In this document: piece after piece, positions 8,780-17,863 of the stretch
Layout: the number at the start of each line of letters is the position of its first letter
Position numbering within the stretch: the stretch's first letter is position 1
DNA from: Lepidodermella squamata
Taxonomy: Eukaryota; Gastrotricha
Length of the DNA: 64,000 bases
Direction of reading: 5' to 3'
NCBI GenBank assembly: GCA_047495785.1
Contig: JBLDXI010000004.1
Coordinates: forward strand, 2,728,001-2,792,000
The notes under the pieces: model-generated
Told to the model about the DNA's origin: nothing
Databases searched by the model: none
Seen by the model: only the letters and a program-made list of their open reading frames with translations
Position numbers and translations under genes: made by a program

Positions 8780-8825
8780 TTACATTCCAGTTAGAAATTT
8801 CTAATGCTGTTATAAACATTGTGAA
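8780..8825. promoter_or_regulatory. Divergent start region between ATPase and PLA2-like genes
   Basis: Only 46 bases separate the two start codons. The stretch is A/T-rich (cattccagttagaaatttct). Any promoters must overlap the genes; no clear TATA box is seen. Confidence 0.35.
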
Positions 8826-9431
8826 ATGTTCGACGGAATTATCAATAACTTACCGGTAGAATTACATCTCCCCTCTTACCCGGTCAAAGGCGAATATCGT
8901 CCCCACGGATCATTCAACAACACGCAGAAGTATAGTTACGCTGGACCAGGTACAAATTTCGTCCAGCGAATGAAGGAAGGATATGAAGGCATCAATGATC
9001 TGGACAAGGCAGCTAAAATTCATGACTAGTACTATTGGAAATACAAAGATCGAGAAATGCGGACGAGAGCAGACAGACTTCTAGCCGATGAAGCGTTTAA
9101 GATAGCCAACGACAATTTGAAAAGCGGATACGAGAGAGCCATGGCGGCGTTCGTATACAAAACCTTCCACGAAGGAGGCCTAGCCGATAAATTCCATGGA
9201 GGCCGAATGCCTACAGGATACGAGCTTTCCGCTGGGAAATGCGATTTCCATGGCGAGGGATACGAATTGCGGCAACGAAAGCCTGTGGATTATACTGCAA
9301 CAAAATATATCGGCGAAGTTTCAAAACCGAAAAGACAGCAGAAGAAGTCAGCAGGAAACGCTGAAAAACTCAAGCTTCAATCAGATAAGGAAAGCACGAT
9401 AGAGAAGATGAATAGCGGAACGAGCAAAGTG
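8826..9431 (+). pseudogene. Parvovirus-type phospholipase A2-like domain, interrupted by TAG
   Basis: Residues about 37-68 read YAGPGTNF ... DLDKAAKIHD, the calcium-binding loop (YxGPG) and catalytic HD of the parvoviral VP1-type phospholipase A2. A TAG (9027-9029) follows HD immediately; the same frame then continues YYWKYKDRE and more than 170 further codons. Tyrosine after HDxxY is part of the same motif, so the reading frame was once continuous. These domains help virions escape endosomes, and occur in adintoviruses. The C-terminal part (about 9150-9430) is low complexity with GG and KR-rich segments. The same frame continues into the integrase without a stop between them, so the two seem to be one polyprotein-like frame. 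Confidence 0.75.
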
Positions 9432-10462
9432 AATTTTCCCATTTTAGCTGATGAGTTACACAAACCGGCTAGAAAGAGATTCCCGCGGCGCAGAGTAATT
9501 ATTCACGATGTGGACGAAACATGGGGTATGGATCTGTGCTTCATGAATGACTTCAGCTTCAGCCGACGATAACGAAGGCTATAAATACTTGTTAACTGTT
9601 ATTGATTGCTTTTCCAAATATGCCTGGGCTGTCCCATTGAAAACTAAAGACGCTAAATCTGTATTTGATGTTTGTTTCTTTCTGTTTCTTTCTGTTTCTT
9701 TCTGTTTCTTCTGTTTCTTTCTTTCTGTTTCTTTCTGTTTCTTTCACAACTATTGTCGACAGGAGTAAAAGAAAACCGAAGAATATTTGGGTTGATGAAG
9801 GTAGTGAATTCTACAACTCAACTTTCACCAAATGGCTGAAAGCAAACAAAGTCACCAGGTATTCAACGTATGAAAACTTCCATAACCCAATCATAGAGCG
9901 ATTTAATAGAACACTAAAAACAATGATGTGGAAGAGGTTTACTCTTGAAAATACTCGAAAGTGGATCGATATGATAGATTCCTTAGTGGATGAATATAAC
10001 AATAAGAAACATAGATCCACTAATATGACCCCATCCGAAGCAGTGAATCCGATCAATAAAGATAGAGTATTACGAAATCTCTACCCTAACCCCCCGCCAA
10101 AATTGAAAAGGCCAAAATTTAAGCTAAACGACATTGTCAGGATTATTAGAATTAAAGAAATTTTCGAAAAGGGTTTTCATCCTAATTGGTCTGAAGAATT
10201 GTTAAGAATAGTGAAGATCAATGATACATACCCTAGAACGTATAAATTGAGAGCATTAGATGGTGAGGAAGTAGTCGGAAGTTTCTATGAGCAAGAGTTA
10301 CTCAAATCTAAAATCAGCGAAAATGATTTATACGACAGCAGCATTCATCGCGTTGAGAAGATATTACAAAAGAAAACAGTCAAAGGTAAGGAAATGGTGC
10401 TAATTAAATGGGCGGGCTATGATCATCCCACGTGGGAGAAAGCCGAAAACCTTATAGATTGA
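9432..10462 (+). pseudogene. Polinton integrase with chromodomain, frameshifted and microsatellite-interrupted
   Basis: The N-terminal part (ELHKPARKRFPRRRV ... DETWGMDLCF, in the PLA2-like frame) carries the first catalytic aspartate. The frame changes near 9540-9570. The next piece (YKYLLTVIDCFSKYAWAVPL) lies in another frame and runs into a microsatellite at 9668-9750. The third piece (from 9755) holds the second aspartate in WVDEGSEFYN and the glutamate in IERFNR, then a C-terminal chromodomain (VEKILQKK ... VLIKWAGYDHPTWEKAENL). This is the retrovirus-like DDE integrase of Polintons; the chromodomain may target chromatin. Three frames are needed to cover it, so it cannot make a full enzyme. 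Confidence 0.9.
9668..9750 (+). repeat. Microsatellite (TTTCTGTTTC-type) inside integrase
   Basis: A pyrimidine-rich run built of repeated tttctgtttc units replaces a few codons between KSVFD and IVDRS of the integrase. It shifts the frame and would encode only Phe/Ser/Leu/Cys strings. Confidence 0.9.
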
Positions 10463-10470
10463 TGAGTAAT

Positions 10471-10764
10471 TCATTTATCTTTTGCGTTATTTATTATGTG
10501 TACATTACGTATTTTGAAGTGAGAACAATTTCTCAATTTGTTCGCAATAATGTTACCGACAATTTCCTCCAATTGTTTCTCGGAAATAACCAACAATTTC
10601 TCTGTCGCGTTGAGCAGCAAATCACTCAATTTCGCCATGTTTGATATCTCTCGCCAATACTTTTTACAACTGTTTTTATGAACCTCCTTATATGCTGATA
10701 TCCTTTCTTCCTCCGTCAAATATTTTTTAGGTCTACCTCTCGGCTTCTTATTGTTTGATTCCAT
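10471..10764 (-). CDS. Small AT-hook DNA-binding protein of the Polinton
   Basis: A 97-residue protein with KKPRGRPKKYLTEEER at residues 6-21; PRGRPKK is a canonical AT-hook that binds the minor groove of A/T-rich DNA. The remainder is helical (ISEKQLEEIVGNIIANKL). Short AT-hook proteins next to the polymerase are frequent in Polintons. It lies convergent to the integrase (8 nt between stop codons) and divergent from the polymerase, whose promoter region (10765-10869) is A/T-rich and a possible binding target (inference). Intact. Confidence 0.65.
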   Translation of the reverse strand: MESNNKKPRGRPKKYLTEEERISAYKEVHKNSCKKYWREISNMAKLSDLLLNATEKLLVISEKQLEEIVGNIIANKLRNCSHFKIRNVHIINNAKDK

Positions 10765-10869
10765 TCTGAATTTTCTTATATATATACATTATAAAGAGAA
10801 AATAATTTTAAGCTTTACCAGGGAGAATTTTACTTAAAGAAATATTTTCTTAATATAATATATATAACA
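10765..10869. promoter_or_regulatory. Divergent promoter region, AT-hook gene and DNA polymerase
   Basis: About 105 nt between two divergent start codons, very A/T-rich, with tatatatacat near the AT-hook side and taatataatatatataac directly before the polymerase ATG at 10870. These TATA-like runs are the best promoter candidates in the element. Position and composition are seen; function is inferred. Confidence 0.45.
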
Positions 10870-13800
10870 ATGAGTAACGAAAATTTGAGCATACTTGGTC
10901 CGAAGGGTTTCCCCATTAACAAAGGTGGAAAAGCCTATAAACAGTATATTAAAGACGGTTTTTCATACGAGGAAACGAGTAGTAAATGGTACAAAAATGG
11001 ACATCCATATGTTCAACATGTTTTAAATCCCGAAAATAGAAAGTTGATCCCTGTTAATGGTGATATATTCAATCAGTTGGTAAATGGTAATTACGTATAT
11101 GAGAAGTATAGAAACCAACTAAAGAAAGTCACCATTTTAAACAATCGAAAGATAGAAGTTGGATCACGAGAGTTTATCAAGTTGGTTCGAAATACACACG
11201 CTTACGATTCCAAAAATAACATATTAACCAAATACAAGAGTAGAATCAGAGATGGTTACGTATTCGATCCGATTACAGGGAAGCCTATCGTGATTGGAGG
11301 AGACAGATATGAAAGCTTGAGAAGAGAAGGATATGCTCTAAAAGATGATTCAAATAGGATGTGCAAAAGACAGGAAAAGGATGGCTTTGTTGTCAACCCC
11401 AAAACAATGAATAAAATCAAAATTAATGGGGATAAATTTAATCAACTGATTGCCAATGGATATAAATACGTTCAAAGCACCAATAGCTTGGAAAAAGATG
11501 ATTACTTTCATATAGTTAAAATAGATGACTTTGGGCATTTCAAAAATATTCTCACTCGCACGGACATAGAGCCAACAAATAATTGTGAAATAGATTTTTA
11601 CGAATATGCAAAGAAAATCAAGCCCAAGGTTATTAACGAGTATCGAAAACTATTTAACCAGCGCGGTCCAGTAAGAGCAGTGCTGTATACATCACTTTAC
11701 TACCAAGAGAATAACGCCGTTCCAACATACCAATGGAGCTCATCGAATGAGAAAGCTCCAACAATTATAAATCATGACGATATTCCTGGTATTGTAGATA
11801 ATATGTTCACACAAATGGGTTCGAGCATTCAAGAGTATCATCAACGAGAGACAGGTGGGACGCTGATAGGGATAGGAAATACAAGTGTATGCACGTTTAC
11901 ATACAAGCCATTAGCAGCAGGTTCTTACTTAGAGACACCAAAATGGATTGCGAATAAAAAAGCAGTCATTAACGTTCAAAACAAATCAGATAATAAATGT
12001 ATCGTATGGAGCATTCTCGCTTCGCGGTATCAATATGAAGATCATGCATATCGGGTTTCTAAATATATGAACTTTGAAAACACAATTAATACTGATGGAA
12101 TAGCTTTCCCGATTAGCATAAAAGACATATCGAAATTGGAAGACTTGAATGAAATACGCATCAATATCATTGAATGCGGGAAAATCGACAAGGAGGTCCT
12201 CTTCCCGTTTTACGTTTCAGATAAGAAATTTCAAGAAGAAGTAAATCTTCTCAGAATTGTTGAGAACAAGCAAGCACATTACTGCTGGATCAAGAATCCT
12301 AGTGCACTATTGGCAGGAGTTAACAAGCATGAGCATAAGCGATTCTGGTGTTTCAGATGCTTTCAGGGTTTTAATAGCGATGAATCCAGGCAGCATCATG
12401 TCAATGAAAAGAAGTGCAATGAGAAAGATGGAAAAGTGAAAGTTGAAATGCCTAAGGGTGAATCGGTTACTTTCAAAAATTACGCCAAGCAGTTGAAAAT
12501 CCCTTTTGCATTTTATTGTGACGCAGAGAGTTTTCTCGTGAAGACTAATCAGAAGAAGGGTGCCAGCTCCACTATTTATCAAAAACATGAAGCGAACTCT
12601 TTCGGTGTTTACCTTTCAAGTGATGTCGAAGGCATTAACTCGAGGTATAAAACATTCGAGGGCGAGAAATGCACCGAAGAATTTCTTAAATATCTGATGA
12701 AACAGGAATCATTCTTGACTTCATATCTGAGGAATACTAATAAAGCAATGACGCTGACAGGGCAGCAAAAAACAGAATATAACAAAGCTTCACAATGCCA
12801 TATTTGTAAAGGAGCTTTTGCAGATGAGTCAGAAAAATGGAAAAAAGTGAGAGATCATGATCATTTGACAGGCTATTACAGAGGCGCAGCTCATAGTTTC
12901 TGCAATTTGAAATACAGCTACAGGAATATCAATATTCCAGTAGTATTTCATAATTTGAAAGGTTATGATGCACATTTGATTTTACAAGCAGCGGGAAAGG
13001 TAATAGAAGAAATTAATAATAAAAGAATATCAGAATGGGAGCAATTGCCGAAGGAGCAGAAATCTCATGTGAAGAAACGTTTGTTACAGATAGGAGCCAT
13101 CGCAAATAGTTCTGAGAAATACATCTCTTTCAGCATTGGCCGATTGAGGTTCATAGACAGCCTCAACTTCATGCCGGTAAGTTTAGCTGATTTGGTACAG
13201 AATTTGAAAAAATCGAACGGTGGGTTCCCTCATCTGAAAAGCCAATTTCCGCGGCTAACAGATTTACAACTTGACCTGATAAAGCAGAAGGGATTCTATC
13301 CGTATGAATATATAGATGGTCCTGAAAAACTGGAGGAGCCTTCACTGCCTGATATGGAACATTTCTCCACCAGTCTCCACTCGAGTTCGATTGATGGGAA
13401 ATCAGGGCGAGTACCAATATCACAGGAAGATTATGAACATGCTAAACGCGTGTATAAAGAATTTCAATGTCGAAAATTCAAAGACTATCATAGCCTTTAT
13501 TTGAAAACCGATGTTTTACTCTTAGCCGACTGTTTCGAGAGCTTCAGAGATACATGTATGAAGTATTACACATTGGACCCTGCTCATTATTTAACAGCGC
13601 CAAGTTTGTCATGGGATGCTATGTTGAAGAAAACCGGTGTTCGAATTGAACTATTGGAGAATGAAGATATGTTAACATTTGTAGAGGAGGGAATTCGTGG
13701 CGGGGTCAGCATAATCACTCATAGATACGCTGGAGCGAATAACATATACATGGTTGACTATGATCGCTCAAAGCCGGACTCGTATATTTTATACCTGGAT

Positions 13801-15118
13801 GCAAATAATCTGTATGGCTATGCCATGTCGCAAGCCTTGCCATTAGGTCGTTACAAATGGGAAAAGATCTTGGATAAATATACCACAGATTTTATATTGA
13901 ATTTAGGTGATGACGATGATACGGGATATATCTTAATGGTAGATTTAGAATATCCTAATACCTTACATGATATTCATAATGATTATCCATTTTGTCCCGA
14001 ACAAACATTTTGCGAACCCAGTGCGTACATGCAAACTGTCATGCAGAATTTGAATTTATCAAAACCGCCATCTATAACAAAACTGACTCAAAATCTCAAT
14101 GATAAGACAAACTACGTCATTCATTATCGAAATCTGAGGCAGGCTCTGGAGAATGGTTTGATTTTAAAGAAGGTTCATAAGGTTCTAAGTTTCAGCCAAT
14201 CGAAATGGTTGGCACCTTATATTGATTTCAATACGAAAAAGAGAAGTGAAGCTAGGAATGATTTTGAGTTTTGAGAAAGATTTCTTCAAGCTGCTGAATA
14301 ATGCAGTTTTTGGAAAGACCATGGAGAACCTTAGAAAAAGAGTAGACATCAGACTCGTTACTCAGCCCACAAAATTACAAAAACTGATAAACAAGCCAAA
14401 TTTCAAAGATGCCAAAGTTATTGCCGAAGACTTATGCAGTGTAAATATGGCTAAGACATCTATTAAATTCGATCGCCCGATTATCGTAGGTTTCAGCGTT
14501 TTAGAATTGTCGAAGACATTGATGTATGACTTTCATTACAATGTGATCAAGAAAAAATATGGTGACAGGGCGAAGCTGTTATTCACAGACACAGATTCTT
14601 TGTGTTATCATGTCCAAGCTGAGGATATATATAAGGATATAGAAAGTTATAAAGAGGTGATGGACTTTAGCGACTACCCTAAGGACCATGCATTACATTC
14701 AAACGTTAACAAGAAAGTTATTGGTAAGTTCAAAGACGAATGTGCGGGAGGTATAACACTCTCTACTATTACTGAGTTCGTCGGCTTGAGATCGAAATCC
14801 TACAGCTTCAAATCTGAAGTAATTTCAACGAGTGGAGAAAATACAGAACTCCACAAGGAGACATCGGTAAAGAAAGCTAAGGGTGTCGTTAAACATTGCG
14901 TAAAAAAGCAAATACACTTTGAAAATTATAAAAATTGTGTTTTGAAGCATGTATTAACAAAAGCTACATTCAATCAAATCCGATCCTTCAATCATAAGCT
15001 AGTAACTATGCAAAGTACAAAACTCGCTCTGTGCCCATACGATGACAAACGATGGGTGTGTGATGATGGTGTAACAACGCTTGCCCATGGTCATTATAAG
15101 TCGAAAAATGTACATTGA
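10870..15118 (+). pseudogene. Protein-primed family B DNA polymerase, broken by a 7-bp duplication
   Basis: The first frame (10870-14274, 1134 codons) and second frame (to 15118) together give a polymerase of about 1,400 residues. The N-terminus has about five repeats of a roughly 35-50-residue unit ending in patterns such as VIGGDRYESLRREGYAL. Then come exonuclease motifs FYCDAESF, FHNLKGYDAHL and LKTDVLLLADCFE, a CxxC...C HNH-like zinc segment (CHICKGAF), polymerase motif A (LDANNLYGYAMS), motif B (KLLNNAVFGKT) and motif C (LFTDTDSLCY). The insertions are those of protein-primed enzymes. At 14262-14275 the sequence ttttgag occurs twice in tandem; this +7 shift ends the first frame between motifs A and B. 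The end HGHYKSKNVH matches the usual C-terminus. It would replicate the element. Confidence 0.95.
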
Positions 15119-15296
15119 TAGATCTGCACTGGGAGGTACTGCTGAATCAGCCGGTGGAGCGGTCGATAGACTGTAATGTAATGTGCCCGACTAATGAAAT
15201 CTGTATAAATTTCAATGACCTGGAATGAACTCAAGAATATGTTGAAATCCGAGAAGTCGAATATCATACCGCTATTTCATGATTTTTATGCATTTT
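15119..15296. other. Right flank of the Polinton
   Basis: No gene. A roughly 32-bp stretch at 15150-15181 (ccggtggagcggtcgatag) recurs diverged at 15752-15785 (ctgttggagcggttgatag), in direct orientation on either side of the satellite block. This suggests the satellite lies within a larger repeat unit. Confidence 0.4.
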
Positions 15297-15730
15297 TCAA
15301 CGACCTGCGTTGAAGATGAAAATTTTTCCAAATCTCACGAGTCATATGTCATTCGAAAGCCAGTAAAGTACTGATTAAAAAATTGGGAGTGGAATTTCAA
15401 GTTTCGCGGGCGTGAACAAAATTTTTGGCACTCAAAACCTGTCAAAATAGGCTTTCTGATGGCGTTTTGCGAATTTTCAACGAATGTTCAATGTTGAAGA
15501 CGAAAGTTTTTGCAAATCCCATGAATCATATATCATTGGAAAGCCTGTAGTTTGTAGTTTTGTAGTTTGAGTCGAGTGGATTTTTGATTTTCGTATTTTA
15601 AAAAAAAAAAATGTACGTGATGAAAAAGCCACTATTTTTATGATTTTTCGATTTTTTAACGACTTGAAAGAAAGACGAAAATGTTTACGAATCCGTTGAG
15701 TCATATATCATTAGAAAGCAAGTAATTAGA
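15297..15730 (+). repeat. Tandem satellite, about 180-bp monomer, three copies
   Basis: Related monomers begin near 15297, 15475 and 15655; each contains a (t)tttcaacga start, a gaagacgaaaa-like block, and a cgagtcatat(g/a)tcatt(c/g)gaaagc block about 50 bases on. Divergence between monomers is high, with the first monomer closest to the copy at 1-115. Confidence 0.7.
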
Positions 15731-16032
15731 GCTGTTATACCTAATCGGCTGTTGGAGCGGTTGATAGACGGTAATACTATTGGTTCCGAGCTGGTGGTTG
15801 CTTACAGCCTAAGTATTAAGCAATATCCGAGCAGCTTTTTTCGCTCCAAACAGTAAATCTTTATCTCGTGCCTCATTAGCCGGAAAGAGTGTATTTGCAG
15901 TGACGTTACCCTGATCTCAAATTCGCAGCTGCAGTGTTAATCCTGTCGGCGTATGTTATTAACGTGAAAAATTGAGGATGATCAATGCAATCGAATGAAA
16001 CACAAAAACTGTAACTTGAAAATTTTATTCTC

Positions 16033-16102
16033 CCGCTGTGATTGAACCCGCACCCCAAAACAACACTGCACAGTGCGTTAACCACTATGCCAGTGGGCGA
16101 GG
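16033..16102 (-). other. tRNA-like repeat (probable SINE head or tRNA pseudogene)
   Basis: On the minus strand it holds an A-box TGGCATAGTGG and, about 40 bases on, a B-box-like GGGTTCAATC. Pairing in the T and acceptor stems is poor, so a functional tRNA is unlikely. Confidence 0.5.
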
Positions 16103-16189
16103 CCCATTTATATGTGCGTACGTCTCATTTTATAGTGTTATGTGGAAGTGTTGTGTGTGATGAGTCATAACTCGCTCATGTATGTTTTG

Positions 16190-16256
16190 CGCATCTAATA
16201 CTCCCCCCTTACGCCGAAATTTTGTCCTCATTCGCGGACGCGCAATTGTCATAACT
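16190..16256 (+). repeat. Dispersed repeat, right copy (retrotransposon scrap)
   Basis: It is inverted relative to 196-262. It lies between the tRNA-like repeat and a gag-like fragment, so a decayed Ty3/gypsy element is a plausible source. Confidence 0.5.
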
Positions 16257-16425
16257 CATCTCCCTAGCAATTTCGAACACACTAAATATCTATTCAAAAC
16301 GTCCTTGAAACGTTTTGCCAATTTCCATGGTTAGGCTCGAATTGCCAAAAAGGGCGTAAGCCGTCGAGTGGCCCAGCTACGGCAATTCCTATCTGCTCCT
16401 TATTACGTAATAGCTAAAAAACGCT

Positions 16426-16615
16426 TACTCATATTCGAGTATACGGCGATATCCTGCGAAACGCTTACATACTCACCTATGTGTATACGGCGTTTTTCTG
16501 CAAATTCGTATACTCACCCATGAGTATATGGCATCAGGCTCTTTTAATGAATACTCACATATGAGTATACGGCCTTAAAGCTCAAAATTACTATACTCAC
16601 CTATGAGTATTTAGC
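16426..16615. repeat. Five spaced near-palindromes (tactcacctatgagtata)
   Basis: Near-palindromic units start at 16426, 16470, 16511, 16552 and 16594, spaced 41-44 bases. Each reads close to tactcaccyatgagtatacggc, where tactca and tgagta pair. The spacers between them are not conserved. Confidence 0.8.
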
Positions 16616-16694
16616 GCTAGCTTGGAAACATTACAAAACTAAATTCTGCAGCAATCATGTGGTTTTAAGATTTTTCTCATCAATCAGAGGAAGG

Positions 16695-16798
16695 CTGAAA
16701 AAATCACACAGGGGACCCTTGGGTTTCTTCGGCTGGGTCCTGGACAACGGAAAACAATTAGAAAACACCTCAGCTCCCGGGTCATACTTCGCACACTG
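16695..16798 (+). repeat. Fragment of the hAT-type MITE family seen at 22041 and 57935
   Basis: It shares ggaccc...tttcttcggctgggtcctgg and the terminal acttcgcacactg with the copies at 22041-22176 and 57935-58100. Only one terminal repeat is recognisable. Confidence 0.6.
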
Positions 16799-17071
16799 GT
16801 TCAGATGGTAAGGACCCGGATGCATGATGGAATAAGTGATGTCGTAAATATCTTGAAACTTATCGTCCGTGACGACTTCTAATGATGAAGTTTTTCCTAA
16901 TCAGCGCGCGGGTCAAAGTGCTACTTACTACTTGCTACTTACAACAAAAGACATTGAAATCGCGACGAGAAGACGCAATCGGCTCCAACGGCTCCCCATA
17001 CGATACCAAACTGTTTCCTTTCGCAAAGCATACTATTCTGCTAGGTCAAAATTGAATGCAACATTGAGGCT

Positions 17072-17175
17072 TTGTGTCACCAGTTTCGACTTGGTTTGAA
17101 TGACGAAATTAAGGATGTTTTGGCTTACAGCGAGCCATACACTACTCTGAAGGCGTTGACTGACCACTGACCAAG
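17072..17175 (+). pseudogene. Retrotransposon gag fragment (Ty3/gypsy-like)
   Basis: One plus-strand frame reads HQFRLGLNDEIKDVLAY followed by a TTLKALTD stretch and a stop. The F-x-x-G-L-x-x-x-I-x-x-x-L...TL-x-x-L pattern is that of the retrotransposon gag capsid domain. It is about 35 codons long and ends in TGA; no pol domain is seen nearby. Confidence 0.55.
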
Positions 17176-17863
17176 CAAATCGTACCGATATCAGGCTGTC
17201 CGAGCGGCGAGCAACGGGAACCGAATCATCGACCAGCAATGTCTTACCGCGCTTCTACAATTGAATTTTCTAGTAAAACAACAGGCGCCAACTCGCAATT
17301 CAGCAACCGACTCACCGCGAGTCCGCCAATGTATACAACAGTTTAAAAATGTTTTCATATTTTAAATTGAATTGCGTTCAAAATCAGAAAGCGCTCTATT
17401 AGTTTTTGGCATTTTTACACTGCGGTTGACGGATTAGAAATCTGGCCCATTTCGCTGGAGTAGTTATTTAGTCTCTATCTAATGATACTAAACACTTGGC
17501 TAGCGGGTGAGTGGAAGTATACTATTTAAGCATGCCGCGAAATACAAAGGAAAATTCAAATTTAACCGTTGAGGACCTTCGTCGTTTAGTGTTATAAATA
17601 AAACATCAATAACATTTTGCACGATTTTAATTTAAAAACTGACCTGGCGATGCCAACAAAACTGCCTTGGCCTAGTTTAGTGTTAGAGGGCTTTTCATCG
17701 CGTGCCTCCGGAGTTTCTAAAGCGTGCTTGTTTACTAGGAAGAGTGACGCCACATGAAAAACAACACGCACGATGAAACGCACCGCCATTCACAAATCAT
17801 TCGATACATTTTTCGCACATTTATAACGTGATTTTTTTTCTGTCAACACGCTTATCCGATCAG
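17176..17863. other. Upstream region of lectin gene A
   Basis: No gene seen. Short frames here have no recognisable features. The promoter of gene A must lie here, but no clear TATA box was identified. Confidence 0.5.

Larger units (their letters stand above)
1324..15118. mobile_element. Polinton/Maverick element, non-autonomous by decay
   Basis: The hallmark set is present in one block: protein-primed type family B DNA polymerase, chromodomain DDE integrase, adenovirus-like protease, FtsK/HerA-type packaging ATPase, major capsid protein and penton-like minor capsid protein. Morphogenesis genes lie on the minus strand in a tightly packed run with overlaps of 8 to 59 nt; integrase and polymerase are on the plus strand, divergent from them. 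This gene set is known from Polintons and the related adintoviruses, which are thought able to form virions. Here the protease, penton, PLA2-like, integrase and polymerase frames are each broken. The limits given are those of the outermost genes; no terminal inverted repeats or 6-bp target duplication were found. Confidence 0.95.

Noticed and set aside
9547-9768. Open frame rich in Phe, Cys and Ser as a membrane protein
   Set aside because: It is the translation of the pyrimidine microsatellite within the integrase.
1-15405. Repeats at 1-115 and 15297-15405 as Polinton terminal repeats
   Set aside because: They are in direct orientation and the right copy belongs to a tandem array, whereas Polinton ends are inverted.
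16033-16102. A functional tRNA gene
   Set aside because: A- and B-box are present but the acceptor and T stems pair poorly; better seen as a SINE or pseudogene. The same holds for 26862-26935, 38555-38645 and 63586-63662.
16426-16615. Regular palindromic repeats with spacers resemble a CRISPR array
   Set aside because: The genome is clearly animal with spliceosomal introns, there are no cas genes, and the repeats are imperfect with only five units.
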